Shown in pieces: positions 36,094 through 45,911 of a DNA stretch of 64,000 nucleotides. The stretch is from Limimaricola variabilis (GTDB taxonomy: Bacteria > Pseudomonadota > Alphaproteobacteria > Rhodobacterales > Rhodobacteraceae). Both the position numbers and the translations under genes were made by a program. Where the stretch lies: the NCBI RefSeq assembly GCF_014195545.1, contig NZ_JACIBX010000013.1, forward strand, positions 28,206-92,205, written 5' to 3'. A model generated the notes under the pieces. It was not told where the DNA came from. It ran no database searches and saw nothing but the letters and a program-made list of their open reading frames with translations. Position 1 is the stretch's first letter, and each line of letters starts with the position of its first letter.

Positions 36094-37412
36094 TGGAACC
36101 GCTTACCCTCGGCGCGCTGGTCGCGCTGTTCACCGTGCTGGTGCTGTTCTCCGGCATCTCGGTCGGCACCGGCCTTCTGGTGGTCGCCACCGGCTTTCTC
36201 TTCATCGTCGACGGCGCCCGCTCGCTCGAGGCGCTGCCAGAGCTGTTCTTCGGCGAGCTGAACAGCTTCGCGCTGCTGTCGATCCCGATGTTCATCATCA
36301 TGGGCGCCGCCATTTCGTCCTCGCGCGCCGGCCCCGATCTCTACGAGGCACTGGAGCGCTGGCTGACCCGCGTGCCGGGCGGCCTTCTGGTGTCGAACCT
36401 CGGCGCCTGCGCGCTTTTCGCCGCGATGTCGGGCTCGAGCCCCGCGACCTGCGCCGCGATCGGCAAGATGGGCATCCCCGAGATGCGCAAGCGCGGCTAC
36501 CCCGACGAAGTGGCAGCCGGCTCCATCGCCGCGGGCGGCACGCTGGGCATCCTGATCCCGCCCTCGGTGACGATGATCGTCTACGGCATCGCGACCGAGA
36601 CCTCGATCGGCCGCCTGTTCCTCGCCGGCGTCATCCCCGGCCTGCTGCTGACGCTTCTCTTCATCGCCTGGTCGATCTTCGACACCTGGCGGCGGGGCGC
36701 GGCGGGCGTGGCGCTGTCGGGCATCACCTATAGCTGGCGCCAGAAATTCGAGATCCTACCGCGCGTGTTGCCCTTCCTCGCGATCATCGTGGGCGTGCTC
36801 TACGCGCTCTATGGCGGCATCGCGACGCCCTCCGAGACGGCCGCCGTCGGCGCGCTTTTGTGCATCATCGTGGTGATGATCATCTACAAGATGGTCCAGC
36901 CCAAGGCCCTCTGGGCGATCCTGCGCGACAGCACCCGCGAGAGCGTGATGATCCTGTTCATTATCGGCGCGGCGGGGGTGTTCTCCTTCATGCTGTCCTC
37001 GCTGTTCATCACCCAGTCGGTGGCGGCCTGGATTGGCGGGCTCGAGGTCAACCGCTGGGTGCTGATGGCGATCGTCAACCTGTTCCTGCTGGTGGCGGGC
37101 TTCTTCCTGCCGCCGGTGGCCGTGATCCTGATGTCGGCGCCGATCCTGCTGCCGATCATCATCGCCGCCGGCTTCGACCCCTACTGGTTCGCGGTGATCG
37201 TGACGATCAACATGGAGATCGGCTTGATCACCCCGCCGGTGGGTCTCAACCTCTACGTCATCAACGGCATCGCGCCGGACATCTCGCTCAAGAAGGTGCT
37301 GTTCGGTTCGCTGCCCTTCGTCGGCTGCATGGTCGCGGCCATCGTCATCCTGTCGGTCTTCCCGGGTCTGGCGACCTGGCTGCCCGACTTCGTCATGGGG
37401 AAAGCGATATGA
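36093..37412 (+). CDS. matM: TRAP transporter large membrane subunit
   Basis: Encodes 439 residues with twelve or more helices. It starts by TGATG overlap with matQ. DctM motifs: SIPMFIIMGAAISSS, MSGSSPATCAAIGKMGIPEM at about residue 125, AAGGTLGILIPPSVTMI at about 147, and MEIGLITPPVGLNLYV near residue 380. It moves malonate with sodium across the inner membrane. Confidence 0.93.
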   Translation: MEPLTLGALVALFTVLVLFSGISVGTGLLVVATGFLFIVDGARSLEALPELFFGELNSFALLSIPMFIIMGAAISSSRAGPDLYEALERWLTRVPGGLLVSNLGACALFAAMSGSSPATCAAIGKMGIPEMRKRGYPDEVAAGSIAAGGTLGILIPPSVTMIVYGIATETSIGRLFLAGVIPGLLLTLLFIAWSIFDTWRRGAAGVALSGITYSWRQKFEILPRVLPFLAIIVGVLYALYGGIATPSETAAVGALLCIIVVMIIYKMVQPKALWAILRDSTRESVMILFIIGAAGVFSFMLSSLFITQSVAAWIGGLEVNRWVLMAIVNLFLLVAGFFLPPVAVILMSAPILLPIIIAAGFDPYWFAVIVTINMEIGLITPPVGLNLYVINGIAPDISLKKVLFGSLPFVGCMVAAIVILSVFPGLATWLPDFVMGKAI

Positions 37413-38665
37413 GCCTGCTGTCGGACGTCCTCTCGACCATCCTCGAGCGCCGCTACCCGTGGCAGCCGGCGCGCGAGGCCGACCCGCGCTCCGACGCGGC
37501 GCTGATCGCCGACCTGCTGTCGAACGCGGGTGAGATCTCGGGGCTGACATCGGCGCGCGAACTGCTCGAGCGCTACGCCGCCAAGGACGACGCGGCCAAG
37601 ATCGCCTTCTTCGCACATCTGGCCGAGGAGCTGGACATCGACCCCGAGACGGTGCGCACCGCGCTCGACGCCTACGAGGCCAAGCCCGGGCCGAAGACCT
37701 ACCGCGCCTTTCTAGAGGCGGCCGAGCCGCCCCGGCAGGAACTGGTGCGCCGACTCAACCGGGTGCCGGGGGCCACGGCGCGGCTTGTGGCGATGCGCGC
37801 CGACCTGCTGCGGCTCTTGAAGCGGGACGATCCGCGCGCCGCGCTCGATCAGGATTTCCGACACCTGTTCCAGAGCTGGTTCAACCGCGGCTTTCTGGTG
37901 CTGCGCCCGGTGAGTTGGGAGAGCCCGGCGCAGATCCTCGAGAAGATCATCGCCTATGAGGCGGTGCACGCGATCGACAGCTGGGACGATCTGCGCCGTC
38001 GGGTCGAGCCGACCGACCGGCGCTGTTTCGCCTTCTTTCACCCGGCGATGCCGGACGAGCCGGTGATCTTCGTCGAGGTGGCGCTGACCCGGGGCATCCC
38101 CGGCTCGATCCAGGAGGTTCTGGCCGAAGACCGCGAGGAGGTCGAGGCGGCCGAGGCCGACACGGCCGTGTTCTACTCGATCTCGAACTGCCAGTCGGGG
38201 CTGGCGGGGATCTCGTTCGGCAATTCGCTGATCAAGCAGGTGGTGGCCGATCTGTCGGCCGAGCTGCCGGGGCTCAGGACCTTCGTGACGCTGTCGCCAA
38301 TCCCCGGCCTGCGCCGTTGGATGGATGCCGAGGCGATCGACCCGACCACGCTCGACGACGAGGCGCTCAGGCGCACGGCGGCGCGCTATCTGCTCACCGC
38401 CAAGCGCGAGGGCGGCATGCCGCTCGACCCGGTGGCGCGGTTCCACCTCGGCAATGGCGCGCAGCTGCACGCGGTCCATGCCAATGCCGACATCTCGCCC
38501 AAGGGCCGCGCCGAGAGCTGCGGCGCGATGGTGAATTATCTCTATGACCTGGGAAAGATCACCCAGAACCACGAAGGCTTTGCCAAGCGGCAGGAGGTGG
38601 CGGCATCGGATGCGGTGCGCGGCCTTCTCCCGCGCAACGGGCGGGCACGCAAGGAAGGGGCATGA
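37409..38665 (+). CDS. matA: Malonyl-CoA decarboxylase
   Basis: Encodes 418 residues, started by ATGA overlap with matM. An N-terminal helical part (about residues 1-125) is followed by a GNAT-like catalytic domain. The recognised motifs are CFAFFHPAMPDEPVIFVEVAL (key HP-x5-P), FYSISNCQSGLAGISFGNSLIKQV, and HLGNGAQLHAVHANADIS with the catalytic-type Ser/His near the end. It converts malonyl-CoA to acetyl-CoA and carbon dioxide in the cytoplasm, paired with the synthetase that follows. Confidence 0.93.
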   Translation: MSLLSDVLSTILERRYPWQPAREADPRSDAALIADLLSNAGEISGLTSARELLERYAAKDDAAKIAFFAHLAEELDIDPETVRTALDAYEAKPGPKTYRAFLEAAEPPRQELVRRLNRVPGATARLVAMRADLLRLLKRDDPRAALDQDFRHLFQSWFNRGFLVLRPVSWESPAQILEKIIAYEAVHAIDSWDDLRRRVEPTDRRCFAFFHPAMPDEPVIFVEVALTRGIPGSIQEVLAEDREEVEAAEADTAVFYSISNCQSGLAGISFGNSLIKQVVADLSAELPGLRTFVTLSPIPGLRRWMDAEAIDPTTLDDEALRRTAARYLLTAKREGGMPLDPVARFHLGNGAQLHAVHANADISPKGRAESCGAMVNYLYDLGKITQNHEGFAKRQEVAASDAVRGLLPRNGRARKEGA

Positions 38666-40170
38666 GCATGGCCAACCCGCTCTACGACACGCTGTTCGGA
38701 CGCCATGAGGGCCGCGATACGCCCTTCCTGATCTCGCGCGAGGGGCGCGTGACCAGCCATGCCGAGTTCCTCGCGCTGGCGGCGCGGATCGCCCATGCGC
38801 TGGTCGATGCAGGGCTCAAGCCCGGCGACCGGGTCGCGGTGCAGGTGGAAAAATCCCAGCAGGCGCTCGCGCTCTACGCCGCCTGCGTGCGGGCCGGGCT
38901 GGTGTTCCTGCCGCTCAACACCGCCTACACGGTCGAGGAGCTGAGCTACTTCATCGAGGATAGCGGCGCACGGTTGGTGATCTGCGACCCGGCCCGCGAA
39001 GACGGTCTGGCGCCGCTCTGCGACCGGCTCGGGGCGCAGATCCTGACGCTCGGCGCCGACGGCCATGGCGGGCTGATGGCGCAGGCGGCACGGCATGAGG
39101 ACCGCTTCGAGACCGTCCCGCGCGACGAGGACGACCTCGCGGCCTTTCTCTACACCTCGGGCACGACGGGACGCTCCAAGGGCGCGATGCTGACCCAAGG
39201 CAACCTCATCTCCAACGCCGTGACGCTGGTCGAGCACTGGCGCTTCACCGAGGACGACGTGCTGCTGCACGCGCTGCCGATCTTCCACACCCACGGGCTG
39301 TTCGTCGCGACCAACGTGATCGCGGTGGCGGGCGCCTCGATGATCTTCCTGCCGAAATTCGACCTCGACGCGCTGATCGAGCTGATGCCCAGGGCCACCT
39401 CGATGATGGGGGTGCCGACCTTCTACACCCGGCTTCTGGGCGATGCGCGGTTCACCCGCGAGCTGACCGAGAACATGCGGCTCTTCATCTCGGGCTCCGC
39501 GCCGCTTCTTGCCGAGACCCATGTCGAGTTCGAGAAGCGCACCGGCCACCGGATCCTCGAGCGCTACGGCATGACCGAGACCAACATGAACACTTCCAAC
39601 CCCTATGATGGCGAGCGGCGCGCCGGCACAGTCGGCTTTCCGCTGCCGGGTGTCGAGCTCAAGATTACCGATCGCGAGACCGGCGAGGAGCTGCCCCGAG
39701 GCGAGGTCGGCCTGATCGAGGTGCGCGGGCCCAACGTGTTCAAGGGCTACTGGCAGATGCCAGAGAAAACCAAGGCCGAGCTGCGCGAGGACGGCTTCTT
39801 CATTACCGGCGATCTGGGGCGGATCGACGAGGACGGCTATGTCTCGATCGTCGGGCGCGACAAGGACCTGATCATCTCGGGCGGCTACAACATCTATCCC
39901 AAGGAGATCGAGCTCCTGCTCGACGAGCAGCCCGGCGTGCTTGAGAGCGCGGTGATCGGCGTGAAGGACGCCGATTTCGGCGAAAGCGTGGTCGGCGTGC
40001 TGGTGCCGCGCCCCGGTGCCGAGATCGACCCCGAGGCTGTGATGGCGGCGATGCAGGGCAGCCTCGCACGGTTCAAGCAGCCGCGCCGGATCGAGATCGT
40101 CGAAGAACTGCCGCGCAACACCATGGGCAAGGTGCAAAAGGCGCTGCTGCGCGAGCGCTTCGGCGGCTGA
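38662..40170 (+). CDS. matB: Malonyl-CoA synthetase
   Basis: Encodes 502 residues, started by ATGA overlap. Adenylate-forming enzyme motifs: P-loop YTSGTTGRSKGAML at about residue 162, the substrate and ATP segment ERYGMTETNMN at about 303, TGDLGRIDEDGYVSIVGRDKDLI at about 380 (key Asp and Arg), and the catalytic Lys in NTMGKVQK near the C-terminus. It ligates malonate to CoA with ATP, the first cytoplasmic step of the mat pathway. Confidence 0.93.
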   Translation: MSMANPLYDTLFGRHEGRDTPFLISREGRVTSHAEFLALAARIAHALVDAGLKPGDRVAVQVEKSQQALALYAACVRAGLVFLPLNTAYTVEELSYFIEDSGARLVICDPAREDGLAPLCDRLGAQILTLGADGHGGLMAQAARHEDRFETVPRDEDDLAAFLYTSGTTGRSKGAMLTQGNLISNAVTLVEHWRFTEDDVLLHALPIFHTHGLFVATNVIAVAGASMIFLPKFDLDALIELMPRATSMMGVPTFYTRLLGDARFTRELTENMRLFISGSAPLLAETHVEFEKRTGHRILERYGMTETNMNTSNPYDGERRAGTVGFPLPGVELKITDRETGEELPRGEVGLIEVRGPNVFKGYWQMPEKTKAELREDGFFITGDLGRIDEDGYVSIVGRDKDLIISGGYNIYPKEIELLLDEQPGVLESAVIGVKDADFGESVVGVLVPRPGAEIDPEAVMAAMQGSLARFKQPRRIEIVEELPRNTMGKVQKALLRERFGG

Positions 40171-40206
40171 GCCTGACGCCGCCGCCAAAGGTAGCGCATA
40201 TGATAC

Positions 40207-40238
40207 CGGCAGGGGGCGGTTCCGGCGGCCCCCTGCCG
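40207..40238 (+). terminator. Terminator hairpin of the mat operon
   Basis: CGGCAGGGGGC and GCCCCCTGCCG form a perfect 11-bp stem with a 10-base loop, 36 bases after matB. Only TT follows. Confidence 0.7.
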
Positions 40239-40568
40239 TTCCAGCGCGAGGCGACCGACCCCGCGCGGTGAACGGAACGCCTCCCGATCGGGCAGGCGCG
40301 TGGACGAATTGTCGTCGACTGTCCCGGCGTCCGGCGCTTGCGACAATTCGCGACAATTCGATCTTGGTCAGCCAGGCGACCCTCGCCTAGTCCTCGGGTA
40401 ACGCCGGCCGTCGCGCCGCCGCCACGCCCGTGGCGACGCCGCCCTGACAGCCGCCGGCTCCCGTAGTCAGGACGTGCACCCCATGTCGCCAATTTGCCGA
40501 ACGCCCGCCGGGCCACGAAACGCCTCCTCTGATCACGCGATTGCCACGTCCTTCGGGAGGGGGTGGTC
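40239..40568. promoter_or_regulatory. Leader region of the RND efflux operon
   Basis: About 330 bases without a gene. It holds a triple 10-base repeat (listed next) and a GTCGC...GCGAC hairpin near 40412-40440. No classical promoter is clear. Confidence 0.45.
40305..40360. repeat. Three copies of CGACAATTCG, one inverted
   Basis: CGAATTGTCG at 40305-40314 is the reverse complement of CGACAATTCG, which then occurs twice in perfect tandem at 40341-40350 and 40351-40360. Arrayed upstream of an efflux operon, these look like regulator binding sites. Confidence 0.6.
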
Positions 40569-42035
40569 GTGATCCCGATGCTGCGCCTGCTGCTAGTCCT
40601 CGCGGTCATAGCCGCATCCTCCGGCTTCGCTGTCTGGCAAGCCACGCGTCTCGACGCGGCGCTGGCACCTGACGACGCAGCCGCGTCGGGCCGTCCCGGT
40701 AGGCCGGGACGGCGCGCCGAGTCCAGGGCTGCCGCGGTTGCGCTGGCCACGACGACGCTGTCGCCGGTCACGCCGGTCTCCACCGCCTATGGCCGTGTCG
40801 TCGCGCCCCGCACGGTCGAGATCGCGCCAGCCGTCACCGGCCGCGTCGCCTGGGTGGCCGAAGGGCTGCGCGACGGGGCCCGGGTCGCGGCGGGAGAGCT
40901 GCTGCTGCGCATCGACGACAGCACCGCCCGCACCGTGCTCGCCGAGGCGCAGGCCACCCGTGCGGCCGCCGAGACCGCGCTGACCGATGCCCGGCGCCGG
41001 ATCGGCGAGCTGGAGGCGGAGATGGCGCTGCTCGAGGAAGTGGCGGCGTTGCGCGCGGCCAATCTCGAACGCGTCGGTGCGCTGGCGCAGAGCGGAGGGG
41101 TCGCGGCCTCGACGCGCGACGACGCCGCCGCGCAGGCGCTGGGCGCACGGCAGAGCGTCGCCGCGCAGGCCGCCCAGATCGCTGCCGCCGAAAGCGAAGT
41201 GCGCCAAGGCGAGATCGCGCTCGAGCAGGCCGGGCTGGCAGTGGAGCGGGCCGAGCGCACGCTCGAGGATCACGAGCTGCATGCGCCGATCGGCGGGCTC
41301 TATACCGGCGCAGTGCCGGTCGCGGGGCAAAGCGTCACCGCTGCCGCGCTGGGCCAGATCACCGATCTCGACGCGCTCGAGGTGCGGGCGGAGCCGACCC
41401 GCAGCACGCTGGCGCGGCTAAGCGACGAGACCGGCGCGCTGCTGCCGCTCCCGGCCGAGATCAAGGCGCCGGGCGGTGGTCTCGCGCAGGGCCGGCTCGA
41501 CCGGCTCAGCCTCGAGACCGGGAATGACGGCACCACGCGCGGCATCGCGGTGCTGCGCGTCGAGACGGGCGGCTGCGCCTGTCTGCAACCGGGCGATTTC
41601 GTCGAACTGCGGATCGAGGAGCCGTCGCACGAGGCGGTGGCCGTGCCGCATGACGCGCTCTCCGCCGACGACACGCTGCTGGTCGTGGATGAGACCGGCC
41701 TGCTCGACCGCGTCGCGGTCGAGGTGGAACGGCGCACCGTCGATGCCGCCATTCTGACGCCCGACGCGGCGGGGCTGCGCTACGTGGTGGCCCCGACGCC
41801 CGAGCTGATCGCCGGCGGACGTATCGCGCTTCCCGAGACGGCGGAGCGGGTGGAGAGCCCGAACGAGGCAGAGATGGTCGATCTCGACCCACCGACCCGG
41901 GCTCGGCTGATGGCCCGGCTCGAGGCCGGGGAGGGGCTGCCCGCGCCGCTGCGAGCGCGGATCGAGAGCGCGCTCGAGACCGGCGCCGCGCCGGCGGCGA
42001 TGCTCGAGCGGCTCGACCGCGTGTCGGAGAACTGA
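40569..42035 (+). CDS. RND efflux periplasmic adaptor (membrane fusion protein)
   Basis: Encodes about 488 residues. The start is uncertain: GTG 40563, GTG 40569 (best spacing to GGGAGG) or ATG 40578. An N-terminal anchor helix is at residues 4-22. A lipoyl half (VVAPRTVEIAPAVTGRVAWVAEGLRDGARV) is at about residue 80, a long coiled-coil hairpin at about 115-220 (rich in Ala/Glu/Arg), then the second lipoyl half ELHAPIGGLYTGAVPVAGQSV. Beta-barrel and membrane-proximal domains follow. It bridges the RND pump to an outer-membrane channel; no channel gene is nearby. An extended C-terminal helical tail (about residues 420-488) is unusual. Confidence 0.85.
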   Translation: MIPMLRLLLVLAVIAASSGFAVWQATRLDAALAPDDAAASGRPGRPGRRAESRAAAVALATTTLSPVTPVSTAYGRVVAPRTVEIAPAVTGRVAWVAEGLRDGARVAAGELLLRIDDSTARTVLAEAQATRAAAETALTDARRRIGELEAEMALLEEVAALRAANLERVGALAQSGGVAASTRDDAAAQALGARQSVAAQAAQIAAAESEVRQGEIALEQAGLAVERAERTLEDHELHAPIGGLYTGAVPVAGQSVTAAALGQITDLDALEVRAEPTRSTLARLSDETGALLPLPAEIKAPGGGLAQGRLDRLSLETGNDGTTRGIAVLRVETGGCACLQPGDFVELRIEEPSHEAVAVPHDALSADDTLLVVDETGLLDRVAVEVERRTVDAAILTPDAAGLRYVVAPTPELIAGGRIALPETAERVESPNEAEMVDLDPPTRARLMARLEAGEGLPAPLRARIESALETGAAPAAMLERLDRVSEN

Positions 42036-42037
42036 CC

Positions 42038-45000
42038 ATGCGTCTCGTCTCCTTCTTCACCCGCCATGCCACGGCGGCCAACCTGCTGATGCTGGTGGTG
42101 ACCGCCCTCGGCCTGTTCGCCGCGACGCAGATCCGCACCCAGTTCCTCCCCGACGTGGTGAGCGAGACCGTCAGCGTCTCGATCGACTGGGAAGACGCCT
42201 CGGCCGAGGACGTGCAGGCGGGCATCGTCGACGTGGCGACCCCCGGCCTCCTGGCGCTCGAAGGGCTTTCGGAGATCCAGGCCGTGGCTCGCGAGGGCGG
42301 CGCGCGTTTCAGCCTCGAATTCGAACCGGGCTGGGACATCGACCGGGCGCTGGCCGAAGTCGAGACCGCGCTGCCCTCGGCGGCGGCGCTGCCAGAGGAT
42401 GCCGAGGAGGCGCAAACCGGGCGCGGTGTCTGGCGCGACCGGGTGCTCGAACTGGCGCTGGCGGGCGACCTGCCGCGCGCCCGGATCGAGGCGCTGGGCG
42501 CGGCGCTGGAGCGCGAATTGCTGCGCGCCGGGATCACCCGCGCCGCGCTGCGCGGCACCACCTCGCCGGAGATCGCCGTCGAGATCGAGGCGGCGCGGCT
42601 GGCCGAGCATGGGCTGAGCCTCGGCGACGTCGCCGAGGCGATCGCCCGCAACGCCAGCGACGCCGCCGCGGGCGAGACCGCGTCCGGCGGCACCGCCGTC
42701 CGGGTGGGCGCCGAGCGGCGCTCCGAGACCGGCCTCGCGGCGTTGTCGCTGACCACGGATGCGGGGCCCGTCGCGCTGGGCGACATCGCGACCTTCGAGA
42801 GTGAGGAGGCGGGCTCCGGCCGCGCCTATTTCCTCGAGGGCGATCCCGCGGTGGTGATCGGCATCGAGCGCGGCGTCGGTGGCGATGCGCTCAAGATCCG
42901 CGCCGCGGCGCTCGAAGTGGCCGAGGCCTTCGTCGCCAGTCGGTCCGAGGACATCCGGATCGTGCCGATGCGCGACAACGCGGAGCAGATCGCCGACCGG
43001 CTGACGGTGCTTGCGGACAATGCGCTGTTCGGCCTCGTGCTCGTGCTCGTGCTGCTGTTCGTGTTCCTGTCGCCCTCGGCGGCGGTCTGGGTGGCGGGTG
43101 GCATTCCGGTCGCGCTGGCGGCTGGGCTGGGCGTGCTGTGGCTGACCGGTCAGTCGCTCAACATGATCTCGATCTTCGCGCTGATGATCTGCCTCGGCAT
43201 CATCGTCGACGACGCCATCGTCGTGGCCGAGAGTGCCGAGGCGCGTCGGCGCGAGCGCGGCGAAACCCGCGCCCAGGCGGCGGAGCGGGCGGCGCGACGG
43301 ATGCTCGGCCCGATCCTCGCCTCGACCGCGACCACCGTGGTGGCCTTCATGTCGCTGCAGGCGGTCGGTGGCCGCTTCGGCGAATTCATCGCCACCATTC
43401 CCTTCACCGTCGCCGCTGTGCTGGTCGCCTCGCTCGCCGAATGCTTCCTGGTGCTGCCGCACCATCTCGGCCATGGTCTGGCGCGGCTGGATCGCGGCGT
43501 GCTGGCCTGGCCGAGCCGGATGGTGAACCGCGGCTTCGTGCGGCTGCGCGACGGCGTCTTCGCCCCGGCGATCCGGGGCGTGCTGGCACTGCGCTACGCC
43601 GTGCTGCTGGTCGCCGTGGGGGTGACGCTGCAGGCGGTGCTGATGATCGTGGAGCGTGACGTCGCCTGGCGGTTCTTCGTCGCGCCGCAGGAGCCGGTGA
43701 TCACAGCCAACATCGCGATGCGCGACTCCGCGACCCGCGACGACACCGAGGCGATGCTCGAGGAGATGCTGCGCGCCGCGAACGAGGTGCGCGCCGATTT
43801 CACCGGCGAGCATGGCACCGACCCGGTGGTCACGGTGCTGACCGAGATCGGCGGTGGTGCCGGGCGCGGGCTGGCGAGTGCCGACGACAAGGATGCCGAT
43901 CTGCTCGGCGCGCTGACCATCGAACTGATCCCGGCCGACGATCGGCCCTACGATACGGACGCCTTCGTTGCGGCCTTCGAGGCGGCGTTGGTGCGGCCGC
44001 CCGAATTCGAGACCTTCAGCTTCCGTGCCGCGCGTTTTGGGCCGGGCGGCGACGGGCTCGACATCGCGCTTTACGGCGACGATCCCTTGCAGCTCGATGC
44101 CGCCGCGGAGGCGCTCGAGGCCGCGCTAGCCGCGATCCCCCAGATCACCGGTGTCGAGGATGACCTGACGCTGGCGGGGACCGCGCAGGCGCTGCGGCTC
44201 AACGCCTATGGAGAGGAGTTGGGCTTTACCGAGAGCGGCATCGCGACCGAGTTGCGGGAGCGGCTGCAGGGCGTCGAGGCGCTGAGCTGGCCGCAGGGCA
44301 CGCAGACCGCGAAGATCGAGGTGCGGCTGCCCGAGGGCGCGCTGGGCGCGGCCTATCTCGAGGAGATCCTGCTGCACTCCCCCGAGGGGCGTTGGGTCTC
44401 GCTCTCCGAGATCACGACCCGCTCCTCTGCGCCGGTGCTGTCGACCATCCGCAGCGAGGCGGGACAGGTCGTGGTGCGGGTCACGGGAGAGCTGTCGACC
44501 CAGGACGCGGCGCTGGCGGAGAGCCTGCGCACGCAGATCGAGACGGTCGAGCTGCCGCGCGTCGCCGCACCCTACGGCGTGACCTACGACCTGCAGGGTC
44601 TCGCGGCGCAGGAGGCCGATTTCCGGTCGGACGCGGTGATCGGCTATGCCGTCTGTCTGCTGGCGATCTACATGGTTCTGGCGCTGGTGCTGGGCCACTG
44701 GTTCTGGCCGCTGTCGATCATGGCGGTCATTCCGGTCGGCGTCACCGGGCTGGTCTGGGGGCATTACTGGTGGGACATGCCGCTGTCGATCTTCTCGGCG
44801 GTCGGCTTCATCGGGCTTAGCGGGATCATCGTCAACGACTCGATCGTGCTGGTCTCGGCGATCACCGAGCGGCTGCGCGACGAGGCGCCGCTGCAGGCCA
44901 TCACCGGCGCGGTGGCCGAGCGGTTGCGCCCAGTGCTGCTGACCACGCTGACGACGGTGCTGGGCCTCGCGCCACTGCTGTCCGAGACCAGCACCCAGGC

Positions 45001-45160
45001 CGAATTCCTCAAGCCGATGGTCGTGACGCTCTGCGTCGGGCTGACGGCGGGCTTCTTCATCGTGCTGCTGGTCGTGCCATCCCTGGTCGCGATCCAGATG
45101 GACGTGGCCACGGCCTGGCGTCGTTTGCGGATTGGGCGGCGGCAGGCGGCGGTCAGATGA
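42038..45160 (+). CDS. RND-family efflux pump inner-membrane protein
   Basis: Encodes 1040 residues, two bases after the adaptor gene. Layout is that of AcrB/HAE1-type pumps: helix 1 at residues 13-32, a first porter loop to about 330, helices 2-6 with the proton-relay pair in CLGIIVDDAIVVAESAEA (about residue 390), a second porter loop to about 860, and helices 8-12 with GIIVNDSIVLVSAI. The porter region is shorter than in AcrB. It would export hydrophobic compounds or metals; the substrate is not evident. Confidence 0.9.
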   Translation: MRLVSFFTRHATAANLLMLVVTALGLFAATQIRTQFLPDVVSETVSVSIDWEDASAEDVQAGIVDVATPGLLALEGLSEIQAVAREGGARFSLEFEPGWDIDRALAEVETALPSAAALPEDAEEAQTGRGVWRDRVLELALAGDLPRARIEALGAALERELLRAGITRAALRGTTSPEIAVEIEAARLAEHGLSLGDVAEAIARNASDAAAGETASGGTAVRVGAERRSETGLAALSLTTDAGPVALGDIATFESEEAGSGRAYFLEGDPAVVIGIERGVGGDALKIRAAALEVAEAFVASRSEDIRIVPMRDNAEQIADRLTVLADNALFGLVLVLVLLFVFLSPSAAVWVAGGIPVALAAGLGVLWLTGQSLNMISIFALMICLGIIVDDAIVVAESAEARRRERGETRAQAAERAARRMLGPILASTATTVVAFMSLQAVGGRFGEFIATIPFTVAAVLVASLAECFLVLPHHLGHGLARLDRGVLAWPSRMVNRGFVRLRDGVFAPAIRGVLALRYAVLLVAVGVTLQAVLMIVERDVAWRFFVAPQEPVITANIAMRDSATRDDTEAMLEEMLRAANEVRADFTGEHGTDPVVTVLTEIGGGAGRGLASADDKDADLLGALTIELIPADDRPYDTDAFVAAFEAALVRPPEFETFSFRAARFGPGGDGLDIALYGDDPLQLDAAAEALEAALAAIPQITGVEDDLTLAGTAQALRLNAYGEELGFTESGIATELRERLQGVEALSWPQGTQTAKIEVRLPEGALGAAYLEEILLHSPEGRWVSLSEITTRSSAPVLSTIRSEAGQVVVRVTGELSTQDAALAESLRTQIETVELPRVAAPYGVTYDLQGLAAQEADFRSDAVIGYAVCLLAIYMVLALVLGHWFWPLSIMAVIPVGVTGLVWGHYWWDMPLSIFSAVGFIGLSGIIVNDSIVLVSAITERLRDEAPLQAITGAVAERLRPVLLTTLTTVLGLAPLLSETSTQAEFLKPMVVTLCVGLTAGFFIVLLVVPSLVAIQMDVATAWRRLRIGRRQAAVR

Positions 45161-45911
45161 CCCGCGCCAGCCCGGCCGTCACCCGGCGCATCTCGGGCAG
45201 GTAGGTCTCGGCCAGCGTCTCGGCGCGGTCCTGGGTCGCGGCCATGCCGAGATTGAGCGCGGCGACGGTCTGCCCGCGCGCATCGACCAGCGGCACCGCG
45301 ATCGAGCGCAGACCCAGCTCGACCTCCTGGTCGATGATCGCGTAGCCGTCGGCGCGTGCCGCCGCCACCCGCGCCATGATCGCCTCCGGATCGGTCAGGC
45401 TGAGCGGTGTGCGCGGCGCGAGGTCGCTGCGCTCGATCAGGGCACGCGCTTCGGCTTCGGGGAGGGCCGCCAGCAGCACCCGCCCGAGCGAGGTGCAATG
45501 CGCCGGCAGCCTTGAGCCGGGCATCAGCCCGATCGACATCACCCGCCGCTGCGCCGCGCGAGCGAGATAGACGATCTCGCATTCGTCGCGCACCGCCACC
45601 GAAGCCGACTGTCCGACCCGCTCCGAAAGCTGGTCGAGCCAGGGCTGCACGATCTGCGCCAGCGGCAGCGCCGCCAGCGCCGACATGCCCAACCGCAGTA
45701 CCCGCGGCGTCAGGGTGAAGAACTTGCCGTCATGCGCGGCGTATCCCTCGGCCGCCAGCGTCAGCAGGCAGCGCCGGGCCGTGGCGCGGTCGAGATCCGC
45801 GCGCGCCGCGGCCTGTGCCACGGAGAGCCGCGGATGGGCTGCGCCGAAGGCCGCGATGACCCGCAGCCCCTTGGCGAAGGATGCCACGAAATCGGGGGAT
45901 TTGTTCACCAT
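45153..45911 (-). CDS. IclR-family regulator (PcaR/PcaU-like)
   Basis: Encodes 252 residues. An N-terminal IclR winged helix (FAKGLRVIAAFGAAHPRLSVAQAAARADLDRATARRCLLTL, key region S-VAQAA-x3-DLDRATARR) is followed by the effector domain with SASVAVRDECEIVYLARA and TSLGRVLLAALP. This pattern is that of PcaR/PcaU/PobR regulators of aromatic catabolism. It diverges from pcaIJF, and repeated elements cover the region between. Its 3' end overlaps the RND pump gene by 8 bases on the opposite strand. The start at 45911 has a poor ribosome binding site. Confidence 0.85.
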   Translation of the reverse strand: MVNKSPDFVASFAKGLRVIAAFGAAHPRLSVAQAAARADLDRATARRCLLTLAAEGYAAHDGKFFTLTPRVLRLGMSALAALPLAQIVQPWLDQLSERVGQSASVAVRDECEIVYLARAAQRRVMSIGLMPGSRLPAHCTSLGRVLLAALPEAEARALIERSDLAPRTPLSLTDPEAIMARVAAARADGYAIIDQEVELGLRSIAVPLVDARGQTVAALNLGMAATQDRAETLAETYLPEMRRVTAGLARVI

